Assembly (NCBI GenBank): GCA_044432925.1
Contig: JAWXUE010000018.1
Coordinates: 1 to 24,008, forward strand
Length of the DNA: 24,008 nucleotides
Reading direction: 5' to 3'
From: JAWXUE01 sp044432925
GTDB lineage: Bacteria; Bacillota_I; Bacilli_A; Acholeplasmatales; Anaeroplasmataceae
The notes below the pieces were generated by a model. That model did no database searches. It saw nothing but the letters and a program-made list of their open reading frames with translations, and was not told where the DNA came from. Below, in pieces: positions 1-8,536 of this stretch (its first letter is position 1; each line of letters opens with the position of its first letter). The position numbers were made by a program, and so were the translations under genes.

Positions 1-1
1 C

Positions 2-40
2 CAAAACAAACGATTTAATAAATATATAGTAAAAAGATAA
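2..40 (+). CDS. possible 3' tail of an upstream gene (partial)
   Basis: One frame is open from the window edge to a TAA at 38-40 and encodes a basic tail of 12 residues (QNKRFNKYIVKR). Another gene with a plausible ribosome-binding site starts 31 bases later. In Bacillus, comFA precedes comFC at this position relative to hpf and secA, so this could be the end of a ComFA-like helicase. Twelve residues cannot establish that. The call rests on the open frame and the context only. Confidence 0.2.
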   Translation, partial: QNKRFNKYIVKR

Positions 41-71
41 TAGTTAGTAATAATGAATATGGTGGTAAAAA

Positions 72-440
72 ATGATATGTTTAAACTGTAAAGAAAGAAT
101 AATACAAAAAAGAAATATACTTAATCTATTTTCTTTAAAAAAAGAATACATTTGTAATAATTGTTATAAACAAATAATATTTGAACCAAATGAAATACTA
201 TTACCTATAAACAATTATGACTTAAGAATTTACTATTTATTAAAAGAAACACAAAATTTTAAATATGATAGTTTAACAAAAGAAAATACTATAATATTTA
301 AAAAACTAAAACAAACGAATTATTTTGTGATTACTATAAATAGATATTACATGTCTGATACAAATTACAACTTACTAGAAGCACTAGCAAACCACCTACA
401 ACAAAATATAATAGTTCTAGTTTATGAGTTATTCGATTGA
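72..440 (+). CDS. short double-CxxC zinc-finger protein, ComFC-like N-terminus
   Basis: This predicted 122-residue cytoplasmic protein begins almost at once with CxxC (Cys3, Cys6) and has a second CxxC at Cys28/Cys31. The layout and spacing resemble the N-terminal zinc ribbon of ComFC, the competence-associated phosphoribosyltransferase-like protein. ComFC proteins are usually around 200 or more residues and carry a C-terminal phosphoribosyltransferase fold with a PRPP-binding loop. No such loop is visible here, and the C-terminal half is a short Lys/Asn/Tyr-rich segment. The gene sits upstream of hpf and secA, which matches the Bacillus comF locus. The start is supported by GGTGG at 61-65. 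It may be a shortened ComFC descendant or an unrelated zinc-ribbon protein. No function can be given with confidence. Confidence 0.6.
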   Translation: MICLNCKERIIQKRNILNLFSLKKEYICNNCYKQIIFEPNEILLPINNYDLRIYYLLKETQNFKYDSLTKENTIIFKKLKQTNYFVITINRYYMSDTNYNLLEALANHLQQNIIVLVYELFD

Positions 441-472
441 AAAAAATGTAGAATTTTTTACCACGATTTAAA

Positions 473-501
473 TTGAAATTTAATATTGTTAGCTTTATTA
501 T
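473..501 (+). promoter_or_regulatory. candidate sigma-A promoter for the cold-shock gene
   Basis: TTGAAA (473-478) and TATTAT (496-501) are separated by 17 bases, ahead of the csp start at 529. An overlapping TATAAT lies at 499-504 but would give a 20-base spacer. The implied leader is only about 20-25 bases, much shorter than the long cold-responsive leaders of many cspA-type genes. Confidence 0.5.
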
Positions 502-528
502 AATAAGTGAAGAAGGAGTGTGTTTAAG

Positions 529-729
529 ATGTTAACAGGGAAAGTAAAATGGTTTAATAATGAAAAAGGGTATGGATTTATTTTAAAAGAAGATTACGAA
601 GATATCTTTGTTCATTATACTGCAATAATGGATCAAGGCTTTAAAACTCTTGAAGAAGGTCAAGAAGTAAAGTTTGATTTAATTAACGGAGATAAAGGAT
701 TACAAGCAAATAACGTAAATAAAATATAA
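529..729 (+). CDS. csp: cold-shock domain protein (CspA/CspB family)
   Basis: This 66-residue protein is a single cold-shock domain, the usual size for CspB-type proteins. It opens with MLTGKVKWFNNEKGYGFI. The RNP1 motif KGYGFI (residues 13-18) and the RNP2 motif DIFVHY (25-30) provide the aromatic surface that binds single-stranded RNA or DNA. The family acts as cytoplasmic RNA chaperones that melt mRNA structure and aid translation at low temperature or in stationary phase. ATG 529 is chosen because AAGGAG at 513-518 sits 10 bases upstream. The in-frame GTG at 520 would be only one base from that site. The gene appears monocistronic or loosely coupled to hpf, which has its own strong promoter 8 bases after this stop. 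Confidence 0.95.
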   Translation: MLTGKVKWFNNEKGYGFILKEDYEDIFVHYTAIMDQGFKTLEEGQEVKFDLINGDKGLQANNVNKI

Positions 730-736
730 AAAGCTA

Positions 737-765
737 TTGATAAAACGCTTACATTGTGTTATACT
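737..765 (+). promoter_or_regulatory. strong sigma-A promoter for hpf
   Basis: TTGATA (737-742), a 17-base spacer and TATACT (760-765) form a near-consensus vegetative promoter. A TG at 757-758 adds an extended -10 element. It reads into hpf (start 804), leaving a leader of roughly 30 bases. Confidence 0.75.
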
Positions 766-803
766 AAGGGTGTACTTATTAGTACTGTAAGGAGTCGATA
801 TAT

Positions 804-1340
804 ATGAAATTAGAAGTATTTGGAAAAAATGGGTTTAACCCTTCAGAGGCAAATAAAGAATATTGCCTTAACAAGTTAAATAAACTTGAAGTTTATTTTA
901 CTAATGAGGATGTAGAGGCTAGAGTTGTTTGTAAAGTATATAAAGATACAAACAAAGTAGAGGTTACAATACCTACAAAAAATATAATCTTAAGAGCAGA
1001 AGTAAGTGATAAAGACTTATATGCTGCAATAGATAAAGCAGTAGATAAACTGTTAATTCAAGTAAGAAAACATAAAGACAAAGTTAAAAATAAATTTGAT
1101 AAAGAAGGAATTAAAACATTACATAAAGATTCAGTTGATAAAGACAACAAAGAAATTACAAATAGTAGCTTTGTTAGGACGAAAGAGATTGATTTAGTAC
1201 CTATGTCTTGTGATGATGCAATCCATCAAATGGATGTATTAGGACATACATTCTTTGTTTATTTAGATGAAGTAACGATGAAAGTAAATGTTATATACTT
1301 ACGAGAAGATGGCGGATACGCTGTAATCCAAATAAAATAA
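804..1340 (+). CDS. hpf: long-form ribosome hibernation promoting factor
   Basis: This 178-residue protein is the long form of HPF (Bacillus YvyD type). The N-terminal ~100 residues have the beta-alpha-beta-beta-beta-alpha RNA-binding fold that occupies the decoding site of the 30S subunit. A charged linker follows (about 95-120). The conserved C-terminal dimerisation domain (about 122-178) contains the typical LVPMSCDDAIHQMDVLGHTF stretch. Long-form HPF links two 70S ribosomes into inactive 100S dimers during starvation. The start is supported by AAGGAG ending about 10 bases upstream. The gene is bracketed by its own promoter and terminator, so it is transcribed independently of secA, as expected for a stress- or growth-phase-controlled factor. 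Its place just before secA-prfB matches Bacillus. Confidence 0.96.
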   Translation: MKLEVFGKNGFNPSEANKEYCLNKLNKLEVYFTNEDVEARVVCKVYKDTNKVEVTIPTKNIILRAEVSDKDLYAAIDKAVDKLLIQVRKHKDKVKNKFDKEGIKTLHKDSVDKDNKEITNSSFVRTKEIDLVPMSCDDAIHQMDVLGHTFFVYLDEVTMKVNVIYLREDGGYAVIQIK

Positions 1341-1347
1341 TTAAACT

Positions 1348-1374
1348 TCACCCTTCAACAAGGGTGATTTTTTT
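1348..1374 (+). terminator. rho-independent terminator of hpf
   Basis: TCACCCTT (1348-1355) pairs perfectly with AAGGGTGA (1360-1367) around a 4-base loop. Seven T follow (1368-1374). The hairpin starts 8 bases after the hpf stop. Confidence 0.93.
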
Positions 1375-1406
1375 GTAAAATCCACGGAATTTAATAGGGT
1401 TTTACG

Positions 1407-1435
1407 TTGTATATAAAGACTAAATAGTGTATAAT
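1407..1435 (+). promoter_or_regulatory. sigma-A promoter of the secA-prfB operon
   Basis: A consensus TATAAT lies at 1430-1435, with TTGTAT at 1407-1412 and a 17-base spacer. It lies between the hpf terminator and the secA start (1472), and would drive secA-prfB-yitT-recX-glgB. Confidence 0.65.
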
Positions 1436-1471
1436 CAAGAAGAATAAAAAAATTATAGCGAGGTAAAAAAT

Positions 1472-3973
1472 ATGAAATTATTTGATAGTGGAGTTAAAGA
1501 ACTTAAAAGATGTCAAAAGATAGCTACTAAAGTAGTTGCTTTAGAAGAAAGTTATAGCAAGTTAACTGATGAACAATTAGTTGCTAAAACAGCTGAATTT
1601 AAAGAAAGATATAAAAATGGTGAAACTTTAGATAGTTTATTAGTTGAAGCTTATGCAACAGTAAGAGAAGGTGCTAAAAGAAGTGCTGGGAAAACTCCTT
1701 ACTATGTACAAGTTTGTGGGGCAATAGCAATCCATGGTGGTAATATTGCTGAGATGAAAACAGGGGAAGGTAAAACTTTAACATCTGTTATGCCTGCATA
1801 CTTAAATGCATTATCTGGTGATGGAGTACATATCGTTACAGTAAATGAGTATCTTGCAGCTAGGGAATCAGAAGGTGAGATTGGTAACTTATTTAGATTC
1901 TTAGGATTAACTGTAGGATTAAATATAAGAAGTTTAACTGCTCAACAAAAACAAGAAGTATATGCATGTGATATCATGTATAGTACAAACAGTGAATTAG
2001 GATTTGATTACCTAAGAGATAACATGGTAATGAAATACGATCAATTAGCTAATAAAAGAGGATTAAACTACGCGATAATCGATGAGGTAGATTCAATTTT
2101 AATAGATGAGGCTAGAACACCTTTAATTATTTCTGGTGGTGCAAAGAAAACAGCTAACTTATATTTACAAGCTGATGCATTTTGTAAAAGATTAAATGAA
2201 AAAGATTACGATTTTGATGTTGAAGCTAATGTAGTTTCTTTATCACCTTCAGGAGTAACAAGAGCAGAAAGAGCATTTGGAGTATCTAATATTTATGATA
2301 TTCAATATGTTGCTTTATTACACCATATTGATAATGCATTAAAAGCAAACTTCGTAATGAAAAAAGATAAACAATATGTTGTTGAAAACGGAGAAATATT
2401 AATTGTAGATCAATTTACAGGACGTATCTTAGCCGGAAGACAATATTCAGAAGGATTACATCAAGCAATAGAAGCAAAAGAAGGAGTAGAAATTAAAAAA
2501 GAAACTCAAACAGTTGCATCTATTACATATCAAAATTTCTTTAGAATGTATAAAAAATTATCAGGTATGACGGGTACAGCTAAAACAGAGGAAGAAGAAT
2601 TCAGAAATATTTATAATATGTATGTAATTGAAGTTCCTACAAATAAACCTGTTATAAGAGATGATCAAAAAGATTTATTATTTGTTAATAATGAAGCTAA
2701 ATATAATGCTTTATTACAAGACGTAATTAAAATACATGAAACAGGACAACCAATTTTATTAGGTACAGTTGCTGTTGAAACATCAGAAGAAATTTCTAAA
2801 TTATTAACTAAAAATAAAATTAAACATGAAGTATTAAATGCTAAGAACCATGAAAGAGAAGCTGAAATAATCGCTAACGCTGGGGAAAAATTCGCAGTTA
2901 CACTAGCTACAAATATGGCTGGACGTGGTACGGATATTAAAATTTCTGAAGAAGTATCAAACTTAGGTGGATTAGCTGTATTAGGTACAGAACGTCATGA
3001 ATCAAGACGTATTGATAATCAGTTAAGAGGACGTGCTGGTAGACAAGGTGATAGAGGATCTAGTAGATTTTATATTAGTGCTGATGATGAATTATTGCAA
3101 AGATTTGGTGGAGACACATTTAAAAATAAAATTAGTACAATTATTAATTTAAATTCAAATGGAGATGCTAATCAACCACTTGAATCAAGAATGTTTTCAA
3201 ATATCGTTAAAGGTGCTCAAGAAAGAATTGAAGGTAATAACTTTGATAACAGAAAGAATGTACTTAAATATGATGATGTATTAAGAAAACAAAGAGAAGT
3301 ATTCTATAAAGAACGTATGGAAATAGTAGTTGATGAAGATATTACAGAACATGTAGAAAACTTTATTAAAACATGTGCTATTGAAGTTACTTCTAAATAT
3401 ATTACTGAAGTAGGAAGAAATAAATATGATATTAATGATGATGCAATAGTTGCTGCATTTAATGGAATTATTTTCCCTAGAGATACTTTAGTTAAAGAAG
3501 ACTTAGAACAATTAGATGAAAATGAAGTAATCAAATTCATTTACGATAAAGGTTTAGAATTATACAATAAAAAAAGAGAAATTGTACCTGCTGAAGTAAT
3601 GAGAGATTTCATGAAAGTTATTACAATAAGAGTATTAGATGTATTCTGGACAAAACATATTGATTCTATGAGTGGGTTAAGACAAGGAATCGGATTCCAA
3701 GGTTATGCTCAATCTAATCCTTTAACTTTCTATCAAGAAGAAGGTGCAAGATTATTTGAATCTATGAACTTAGGAATTGCTGTTGATGTTACAAAATATT
3801 TAATATTAACGCAAATTAAATTAGAAGTAACTGAAGAAAAAAGAGAATTAAATACTAATCAATCTTCAGAAGGTGCATTACCTGCCGCTCCTACAACTTC
3901 TTCTAAAGTAGGAAGAAATGAATTATGTGAATGTGGTAGCGGTAAAAAACATAAAAACTGCTGTGGAGCTTAA
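1472..3973 (+). CDS. secA: preprotein translocase ATPase SecA
   Basis: SecA is the motor that pushes unfolded preproteins through the SecYEG channel. At 833 residues it has the normal length and domain order. These are the DEAD-motor NBD1 with Walker A GEGKT (residues 98-102), Walker B DEVDSILIDEARTPL (starting near 205), the preprotein cross-linking domain, NBD2 with NMAGRGTDI and QLRGRAGRQGD, and the helical scaffold/wing region. The C-terminal SEC-C zinc motif has Cys819, Cys821, Cys830 and Cys831. The GMRHFD-type segment before Walker A reads GKTPYYVQVCGA here, a mild lineage-specific variant. No break is seen. SecA opens an operon with prfB starting 16 bases after its stop. Ffh, FtsY and signal peptidase I elsewhere in the window complete much of the export route. 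Confidence 0.98.
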   Translation: MKLFDSGVKELKRCQKIATKVVALEESYSKLTDEQLVAKTAEFKERYKNGETLDSLLVEAYATVREGAKRSAGKTPYYVQVCGAIAIHGGNIAEMKTGEGKTLTSVMPAYLNALSGDGVHIVTVNEYLAARESEGEIGNLFRFLGLTVGLNIRSLTAQQKQEVYACDIMYSTNSELGFDYLRDNMVMKYDQLANKRGLNYAIIDEVDSILIDEARTPLIISGGAKKTANLYLQADAFCKRLNEKDYDFDVEANVVSLSPSGVTRAERAFGVSNIYDIQYVALLHHIDNALKANFVMKKDKQYVVENGEILIVDQFTGRILAGRQYSEGLHQAIEAKEGVEIKKETQTVASITYQNFFRMYKKLSGMTGTAKTEEEEFRNIYNMYVIEVPTNKPVIRDDQKDLLFVNNEAKYNALLQDVIKIHETGQPILLGTVAVETSEEISKLLTKNKIKHEVLNAKNHEREAEIIANAGEKFAVTLATNMAGRGTDIKISEEVSNLGGLAVLGTERHESRRIDNQLRGRAGRQGDRGSSRFYISADDELLQRFGGDTFKNKISTIINLNSNGDANQPLESRMFSNIVKGAQERIEGNNFDNRKNVLKYDDVLRKQREVFYKERMEIVVDEDITEHVENFIKTCAIEVTSKYITEVGRNKYDINDDAIVAAFNGIIFPRDTLVKEDLEQLDENEVIKFIYDKGLELYNKKREIVPAEVMRDFMKVITIRVLDVFWTKHIDSMSGLRQGIGFQGYAQSNPLTFYQEEGARLFESMNLGIAVDVTKYLILTQIKLEVTEEKRELNTNQSSEGALPAAPTTSSKVGRNELCECGSGKKHKNCCGA

Positions 3974-3989
3974 GAAAGGGTGAATATCA

Positions 3990-5090
3990 TTGGAAAAATA
4001 TGAAATAAATAAATATATCGAAAAATTCAAAAAAAGTTCTAATGATATTACTGTTGCTTTAAACAAAGAAGTAGTTTTAAAAGAAATAGAAGAATTAAAT
4101 AAAGAGATATCTAAAGAAGGATTTTGGAATAACCAAGAGAATTCTACTAAAACAATAAATTTATTAAATAATTTAAAAGAAAAAGCACAAATTATAAAAG
4201 AAGTTGAAAAAGGTTTAACAGATGTATTAGATTTTTATGATATGTTAGAGTTAGATGAAGAAGTACTTCCTATATTAGAAGAGGCTATTATTGATTATGA
4301 TAAATTATTAGAAGAATCATTAGTTAAAGTTATCTTAAGTGAAAAATATGATGGTAATAATGCTATATTACAAATTCATCCAGGAGCTGGTGGGACTGAA
4401 TCTCATGACTGGGCTAATATGTTATATAGAATGTATATAAGATATTTCCAAAGAAAAAATTTCAAATATAAAGTATTAGATTTTCTACCTGGCGAAGAGG
4501 CTGGATTAAAAAGTGTAGTAATAGAAGTAAAAGGAAAAAATGCTTATGGATTATTAAAATCAGAACGTGGTGTACATAGATTAGTTAGAATATCACCTTT
4601 TGATTCAAATGCTAGAAGACATACATCATTTGCTTCTGTTGATATATCTCCTATTGTTGATGAAGTATCAGAAGTTAAAATTGATGATAGTGATTTAGTA
4701 ATTGATGTTTATAGAAGTAGTGGAGCTGGAGGTCAAAGTGTTAATACGACGGATTCAGCTGTACGTATAACACATAAACCAACTAAAACAGTAGTTACTT
4801 GTCAAAATGAAAGAAGTCAAATACAAAATAGAGAAACAGCTATGAATGTATTAAGATCAAAATTAATAGAATTAGAAATATTAAAACAAGAAGAAGAATT
4901 AAGAAAATTAAAAGGACAAAGTTCTCAAAACGCATTTGGTTCACAAATTAGATCATACGTATTTTGTCCATATACATTAGTAAAAGACCATAGAACTAAC
5001 GAAGAAGATGGTAATGTTAATAATGTAATAGATGGTGCATTAGATAAATTTGTCTATGCATACTTAAAAAACTTAATGGGTGATAAATAA
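3990..5090 (+). CDS. prfB: peptide chain release factor 2 (no programmed frameshift)
   Basis: RF2 recognises UAA and UGA stop codons and triggers peptide release. The 366-residue product has the codon-recognition tripeptide SPF (residues 202-204), which distinguishes RF2 from RF1. The catalytic GGQ is at 247-249, followed by a typical basic C-terminus. In most bacteria prfB has an in-frame UGA near codon 25 that is bypassed by +1 frameshifting. Here the equivalent site (L23-N24, ahead of KEVVLKEIEEL) is read straight through, so this autoregulation is absent. The start is TTG 3990, preceded by AAAGGG; no in-frame ATG occurs until about residue 84. The gene lies directly behind secA and shares one base (TAATG) with the next gene, suggesting translational coupling. 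RF2 confirms that UGA is a stop in this organism. Confidence 0.97.
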   Translation: MEKYEINKYIEKFKKSSNDITVALNKEVVLKEIEELNKEISKEGFWNNQENSTKTINLLNNLKEKAQIIKEVEKGLTDVLDFYDMLELDEEVLPILEEAIIDYDKLLEESLVKVILSEKYDGNNAILQIHPGAGGTESHDWANMLYRMYIRYFQRKNFKYKVLDFLPGEEAGLKSVVIEVKGKNAYGLLKSERGVHRLVRISPFDSNARRHTSFASVDISPIVDEVSEVKIDDSDLVIDVYRSSGAGGQSVNTTDSAVRITHKPTKTVVTCQNERSQIQNRETAMNVLRSKLIELEILKQEEELRKLKGQSSQNAFGSQIRSYVFCPYTLVKDHRTNEEDGNVNNVIDGALDKFVYAYLKNLMGDK

Positions 5091-5938
5091 TGAATAAAAA
5101 TAAAATAAAATCGTTAGTTGAAATTACAATTGGTGTAATAGCATTAACAGTTGCTTTTTATTTCTTCTTTTTACCAATGGACTTAGTTATAGGTGGAGTA
5201 ACAGGATTATCAATTTTATTTCAAGATATAATTGACCCTGCTATATTTATTTTAATAGGAAACAGTGTTTGTTTAATAATAGGCGCAATATTCATGGGTA
5301 AAGAGTTTATAGTTAAAACAATATATGGTACATTATTATTACCTGTATTAACATTTATATTTGAACATTGTTTTGATATGAATTTTATACTTAATGGTGT
5401 AAGTAATGATGTATCAAAGTTATTAATCTCAGTATTTGCTGGAGGGATATTAGCAGCAATAGGATTAGGGATGTGTTTTAGAAATAATGCTACAACAGGT
5501 GGGATAGATGTTATCCAAAAAATAGTAGCCAAAAAATTTAAAATACCTTATTCTACTGCCGTTTATTGTACAGATGGTGCAATATTAACACTAGCTTTAT
5601 TTATGCTTAATTTAGAATTAGCATTTTATGGATTAATAGCAATATTTGTAATAGGATATTTTGTTGATAAAGTAAGTACTGGTGGTAGAGTAATGAAAAC
5701 AGCTTATATCATTACTAAAAAACCAGAAGAAATAAAAGAGTTAATATATACAAAATTAAATAGAGGTGTGACTTTTAGTAAAGTAACTGGTGGATATTCA
5801 AGTGATGAATATACAATGGTAATAAGTACGTTATCTAAAGTAGAGTCATACAGACTAAAAGAATTAATTATAGAAGTAGATGAACATGCATTTACATTTA
5901 TAGCACAAACAACAGAAGTTATTGGGGACGGATTTTAA
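5090..5938 (+). CDS. YitT-family membrane protein (YvjA-like)
   Basis: This 282-residue integral membrane protein has about five hydrophobic segments in residues 8-195. A soluble C-terminal domain of about 85 residues follows and matches the DUF2179 part of YitT-family proteins. Conserved family features include GGVTGLSILF near the N-terminus and NNATTGGIDVIQKI in the middle. The molecular function of the family is not firmly known. Bacillus has a paralogue, yvjA, near prfB, so the position is conserved. The gene overlaps prfB by one base and overlaps the next gene, recX, by one base. No alternative start is needed. Family membership is clear, but transport or another activity cannot be deduced. 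Confidence 0.9.
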   Translation: MNKNKIKSLVEITIGVIALTVAFYFFFLPMDLVIGGVTGLSILFQDIIDPAIFILIGNSVCLIIGAIFMGKEFIVKTIYGTLLLPVLTFIFEHCFDMNFILNGVSNDVSKLLISVFAGGILAAIGLGMCFRNNATTGGIDVIQKIVAKKFKIPYSTAVYCTDGAILTLALFMLNLELAFYGLIAIFVIGYFVDKVSTGGRVMKTAYIITKKPEEIKELIYTKLNRGVTFSKVTGGYSSDEYTMVISTLSKVESYRLKELIIEVDEHAFTFIAQTTEVIGDGF

Positions 5939-6708
5939 TGAAAATTAAATCGATTAAAAAAGTAAAAGGTTTATACGAAATAGTTTTTGATCAAGAAGTA
6001 ATTAAATATCACGAAGAAGTAATTGTAAAATATAATCTATTAAGAAATAATATCGAAGTATCTGATGAAGTATATAATAATACGTTGTTGGATAATCGAT
6101 ATTTTTTCTCTAGAGATAGGGCTATTAAATATATTGTTAATTTAAAATTTAAATCTCAAATAAAAGAACACTTATTAAAAACAGAAGAATATTTTATAGT
6201 TTCAAGAGTAATAGATGATTTAGAAAAATATAAAATAATAGATGATAGTATTACAGCTAATTGTTATGTTATAAGTAAATATAACAAAGGATATGGTAAT
6301 AAAGAATTAATAAGAAAACTAAATGATTTAAGAGTTAATAAAGAAATAATAAATAAAGTAATAGAAGAAAATAGAGAATTAGAATTAGAGTGTTTAGAAA
6401 AATATTTTAATAAATTAATAACTACACTTAAATCTTTAAATAACAGAGACTTAAGAAAAAAGATAGATACAAGATTAGTATCACATGGTTATAACTTTGA
6501 AGATATAAAAAATATTATGGATAATGTAATAGATGTTGTACATAATGATGATATATTAGATAAATACTTTGATAAAGCAGTAAGAAAATATCTTGAAGAA
6601 AAAGATAAATACATTCAAGAAAAAAAGATGATAAATTTTTTAATGGGGAAAGGTTTTGAATTTGATTTAATCAAAAACAAAATAAATTTGTGGAAAGAGA
6701 GTAATTAA
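5938..6708 (+). CDS. recX: RecX-family regulatory protein
   Basis: RecX proteins bind RecA filaments and RecA protein and modulate recombination and the SOS response. This 256-residue, highly charged, helical protein shows the repeated three-helix pattern of the family. Examples are the Y..NLKFKSQIKEHLLKTEEY-like segment at about 61-90 and YGNKELIRKLNDLRVNKEIINKVI at about 119-143. Weaker helical repeats occupy the C-terminal half, as in the longer RecX proteins of Bacillota. The start codon overlaps the yitT stop by one base (TAATG). glgB begins one base after its stop. recA is not in the window, and this operon position does not explain the link to recombination. The assignment rests on the repeat pattern and length. 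Confidence 0.82.
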   Translation: MKIKSIKKVKGLYEIVFDQEVIKYHEEVIVKYNLLRNNIEVSDEVYNNTLLDNRYFFSRDRAIKYIVNLKFKSQIKEHLLKTEEYFIVSRVIDDLEKYKIIDDSITANCYVISKYNKGYGNKELIRKLNDLRVNKEIINKVIEENRELELECLEKYFNKLITTLKSLNNRDLRKKIDTRLVSHGYNFEDIKNIMDNVIDVVHNDDILDKYFDKAVRKYLEEKDKYIQEKKMINFLMGKGFEFDLIKNKINLWKESN

Positions 6709-6709
6709 A

Positions 6710-8500
6710 ATGATTATAGATAAATTATCTAATGAATTCTATTATCATTTTTTCGGTGGGACACTTAATAATGCCTATGAATATTTTGGTGCTCACTTAA
6801 AAAAAAGGGATAATGAAATAGTAGGGTGTGAATTTTTAGTATATGCACCTAATGCTACTAAAGTGTGTTTAATTGGGGAATTCAACAACTTTAAAGAACA
6901 ATTAATGGAAGAAATAAAAAAAGGATTTTATTATATTTATATAGAGAAAAATATTGAATATTTACAATATAAATATGTAATACATACTAAAACAGAAATA
7001 CTATACAAAGCTGATCCTTATGCATTTTATGCTCAATTAAGACCAGGTAATGATAGTATTGTATATGATATAACTAAACTAAATAAAAAAGAGTATAAAA
7101 GAGAAAATGATAAAAACAAACCGATGTCTATATATGAGGTTCATTTAGGTTCTTGGAAAAATAGATTTCCTAAATATAATGAGTTAGATGAATTAATTAA
7201 TTATTTAAAAGATAATAATTTTACACATCTAGAAATACTACCTATATACGAACATCCATTAGATGAATCTTGGGGATATATGGGTACAGGTTATTATGCC
7301 CCCACATCTAGATACGGACAACCTCATGAATTCTTAGAATTCATAAATAGTTTACATGAAAATAATATAAAAATTATATTAGATTGGGTACCAGGACATA
7401 TTTGTCGTGATTCATTTGGATTATATAAATTTGACGGTAGTTATTTATATGAATATGATTATTATGATATAAGAGAAAATATAGAATGGGGTACAGCTAA
7501 TCTTGATTTCTCTAAAGGAATAACAAGATCATTTTTAATATCTAATTGTATGTACTATTTAAAATATTATAATATTGATGGATTTAGAGTAGATGCTGTA
7601 CGTAATTTAATTTATTATTTAGGAAATGAAAACAGAGGAATTAATAATTCATCAATAAATTTCTTAAAACAATTAAACAAAATAATTAAAGAGTATGATG
7701 AGAATGTAATTACAACAGCAGAAGACTCTAGTGCTTATTTAGGAGTTACACATAAAAACGGATTAGGATTTGATTATAAATGGAATATGGGATGGATGAA
7801 TGATACATTAAAATATTTTGAATTAGATTTTGATCAAAGAAAATATAATCATCATTTAATAACATTTGGATTAAGCTATGTATTTAATGAAAATTATATA
7901 TTACCTATATCTCATGATGAAGTCGTTCATCTTAAAAAATCTTTATTTACTAAAATGAAAGGAAATTATTTTGAAAAGTTTTCTTCATTAAGATTATTTT
8001 TAGGATTAATGTTTACTCACCCAGGGAAAAAACTATTATTCATGGGTTCTGAATTTGGTGTAACTAATGAATGGTGTTGTAATGATGTGTTGAATTTTTC
8101 TATTTTAAAAGAACAACACAATCAAAAAATACATAAATATTTTAAAGACTTAAATTATTTATATGTTAATGAATTATCACTTCATAATGATAATGCCTCT
8201 GGATTTAATTTTATAGATTGCTCTAATGATAAAAGTATATTTATTTATCAAAGAAAATATAAAGATGAAGAAATATTAGTTGTTATAAATGCATTACCTA
8301 TTTTATACAATAATTATAAAATAGGAGTATCAAGTTTAGAATATAAAGAAATATTTAATAGTGATAATCAAATATATGGTGGAGAGAATCACTTAAATAA
8401 TTATGTATTAGTAATAGATGGGAAATATCATAATCAAAAAAATTGTATAGATATAAAAGTACCTCCTTTATCTATAGTTATTCTTAAAAGTACAAAATAA
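6710..8500 (+). CDS. glgB: 1,4-alpha-glucan (glycogen) branching enzyme
   Basis: GlgB makes alpha-1,6 branches in glycogen by cutting and transferring alpha-1,4 chains. The 596-residue protein has an N-terminal CBM48 module (about 40-120), a GH13 catalytic barrel and a C-terminal beta domain. The four GH13 regions are all present: LDWVPGH (224-230), GFRVDAV (291-297, nucleophile Asp295), TTAEDSS (335-341, acid/base Glu338) and PISHDEVVH (399-407, Asp403). The enzyme therefore looks fully active. It is somewhat shorter than enterobacterial GlgB because the extra N-terminal domain is missing. It is the last gene of the secA operon and is followed by a terminator. No glgA or glgC is in the window. 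The next gene is a degenerate glycogen-phosphorylase homologue, which strengthens the glucan context. Confidence 0.95.
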   Translation: MIIDKLSNEFYYHFFGGTLNNAYEYFGAHLKKRDNEIVGCEFLVYAPNATKVCLIGEFNNFKEQLMEEIKKGFYYIYIEKNIEYLQYKYVIHTKTEILYKADPYAFYAQLRPGNDSIVYDITKLNKKEYKRENDKNKPMSIYEVHLGSWKNRFPKYNELDELINYLKDNNFTHLEILPIYEHPLDESWGYMGTGYYAPTSRYGQPHEFLEFINSLHENNIKIILDWVPGHICRDSFGLYKFDGSYLYEYDYYDIRENIEWGTANLDFSKGITRSFLISNCMYYLKYYNIDGFRVDAVRNLIYYLGNENRGINNSSINFLKQLNKIIKEYDENVITTAEDSSAYLGVTHKNGLGFDYKWNMGWMNDTLKYFELDFDQRKYNHHLITFGLSYVFNENYILPISHDEVVHLKKSLFTKMKGNYFEKFSSLRLFLGLMFTHPGKKLLFMGSEFGVTNEWCCNDVLNFSILKEQHNQKIHKYFKDLNYLYVNELSLHNDNASGFNFIDCSNDKSIFIYQRKYKDEEILVVINALPILYNNYKIGVSSLEYKEIFNSDNQIYGGENHLNNYVLVIDGKYHNQKNCIDIKVPPLSIVILKSTK

Positions 8501-8508
8501 ATTAATAT

Positions 8509-8536
8509 AAGACAATCTTTTTAGGTTGTCTTTTTT
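8509..8536 (+). terminator. rho-independent terminator after glgB
   Basis: AAGACAATC (8509-8517) pairs with GGTTGTCTT (8524-8532), with one G-T wobble and a 6-base loop. The hairpin ends in a run of six T (8531-8536). It closes the secA-prfB-yitT-recX-glgB transcript. Confidence 0.88.

Noticed and set aside
441..472. A-run and T-run after the zinc-finger gene as a terminator
   Set aside because: Only A-T pairs could form and no stable GC-containing stem exists.
3304..3540. Antisense open frame inside secA (similar ones at 5221-5532, 13749-14021, 16001-16435 and 18632-18883)
   Set aside because: Each lies wholly opposite a well-supported conserved gene, lacks a convincing ribosome-binding site and shows no recognisable domain. 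They are frame shadows.
4053..4062. CTTTAAAC within prfB, resembling the RF2 frameshift site
   Set aside because: It is read as GCT TTA AAC in the RF2 frame, there is no in-frame stop, and shifting there would not join the known RF2 frames.
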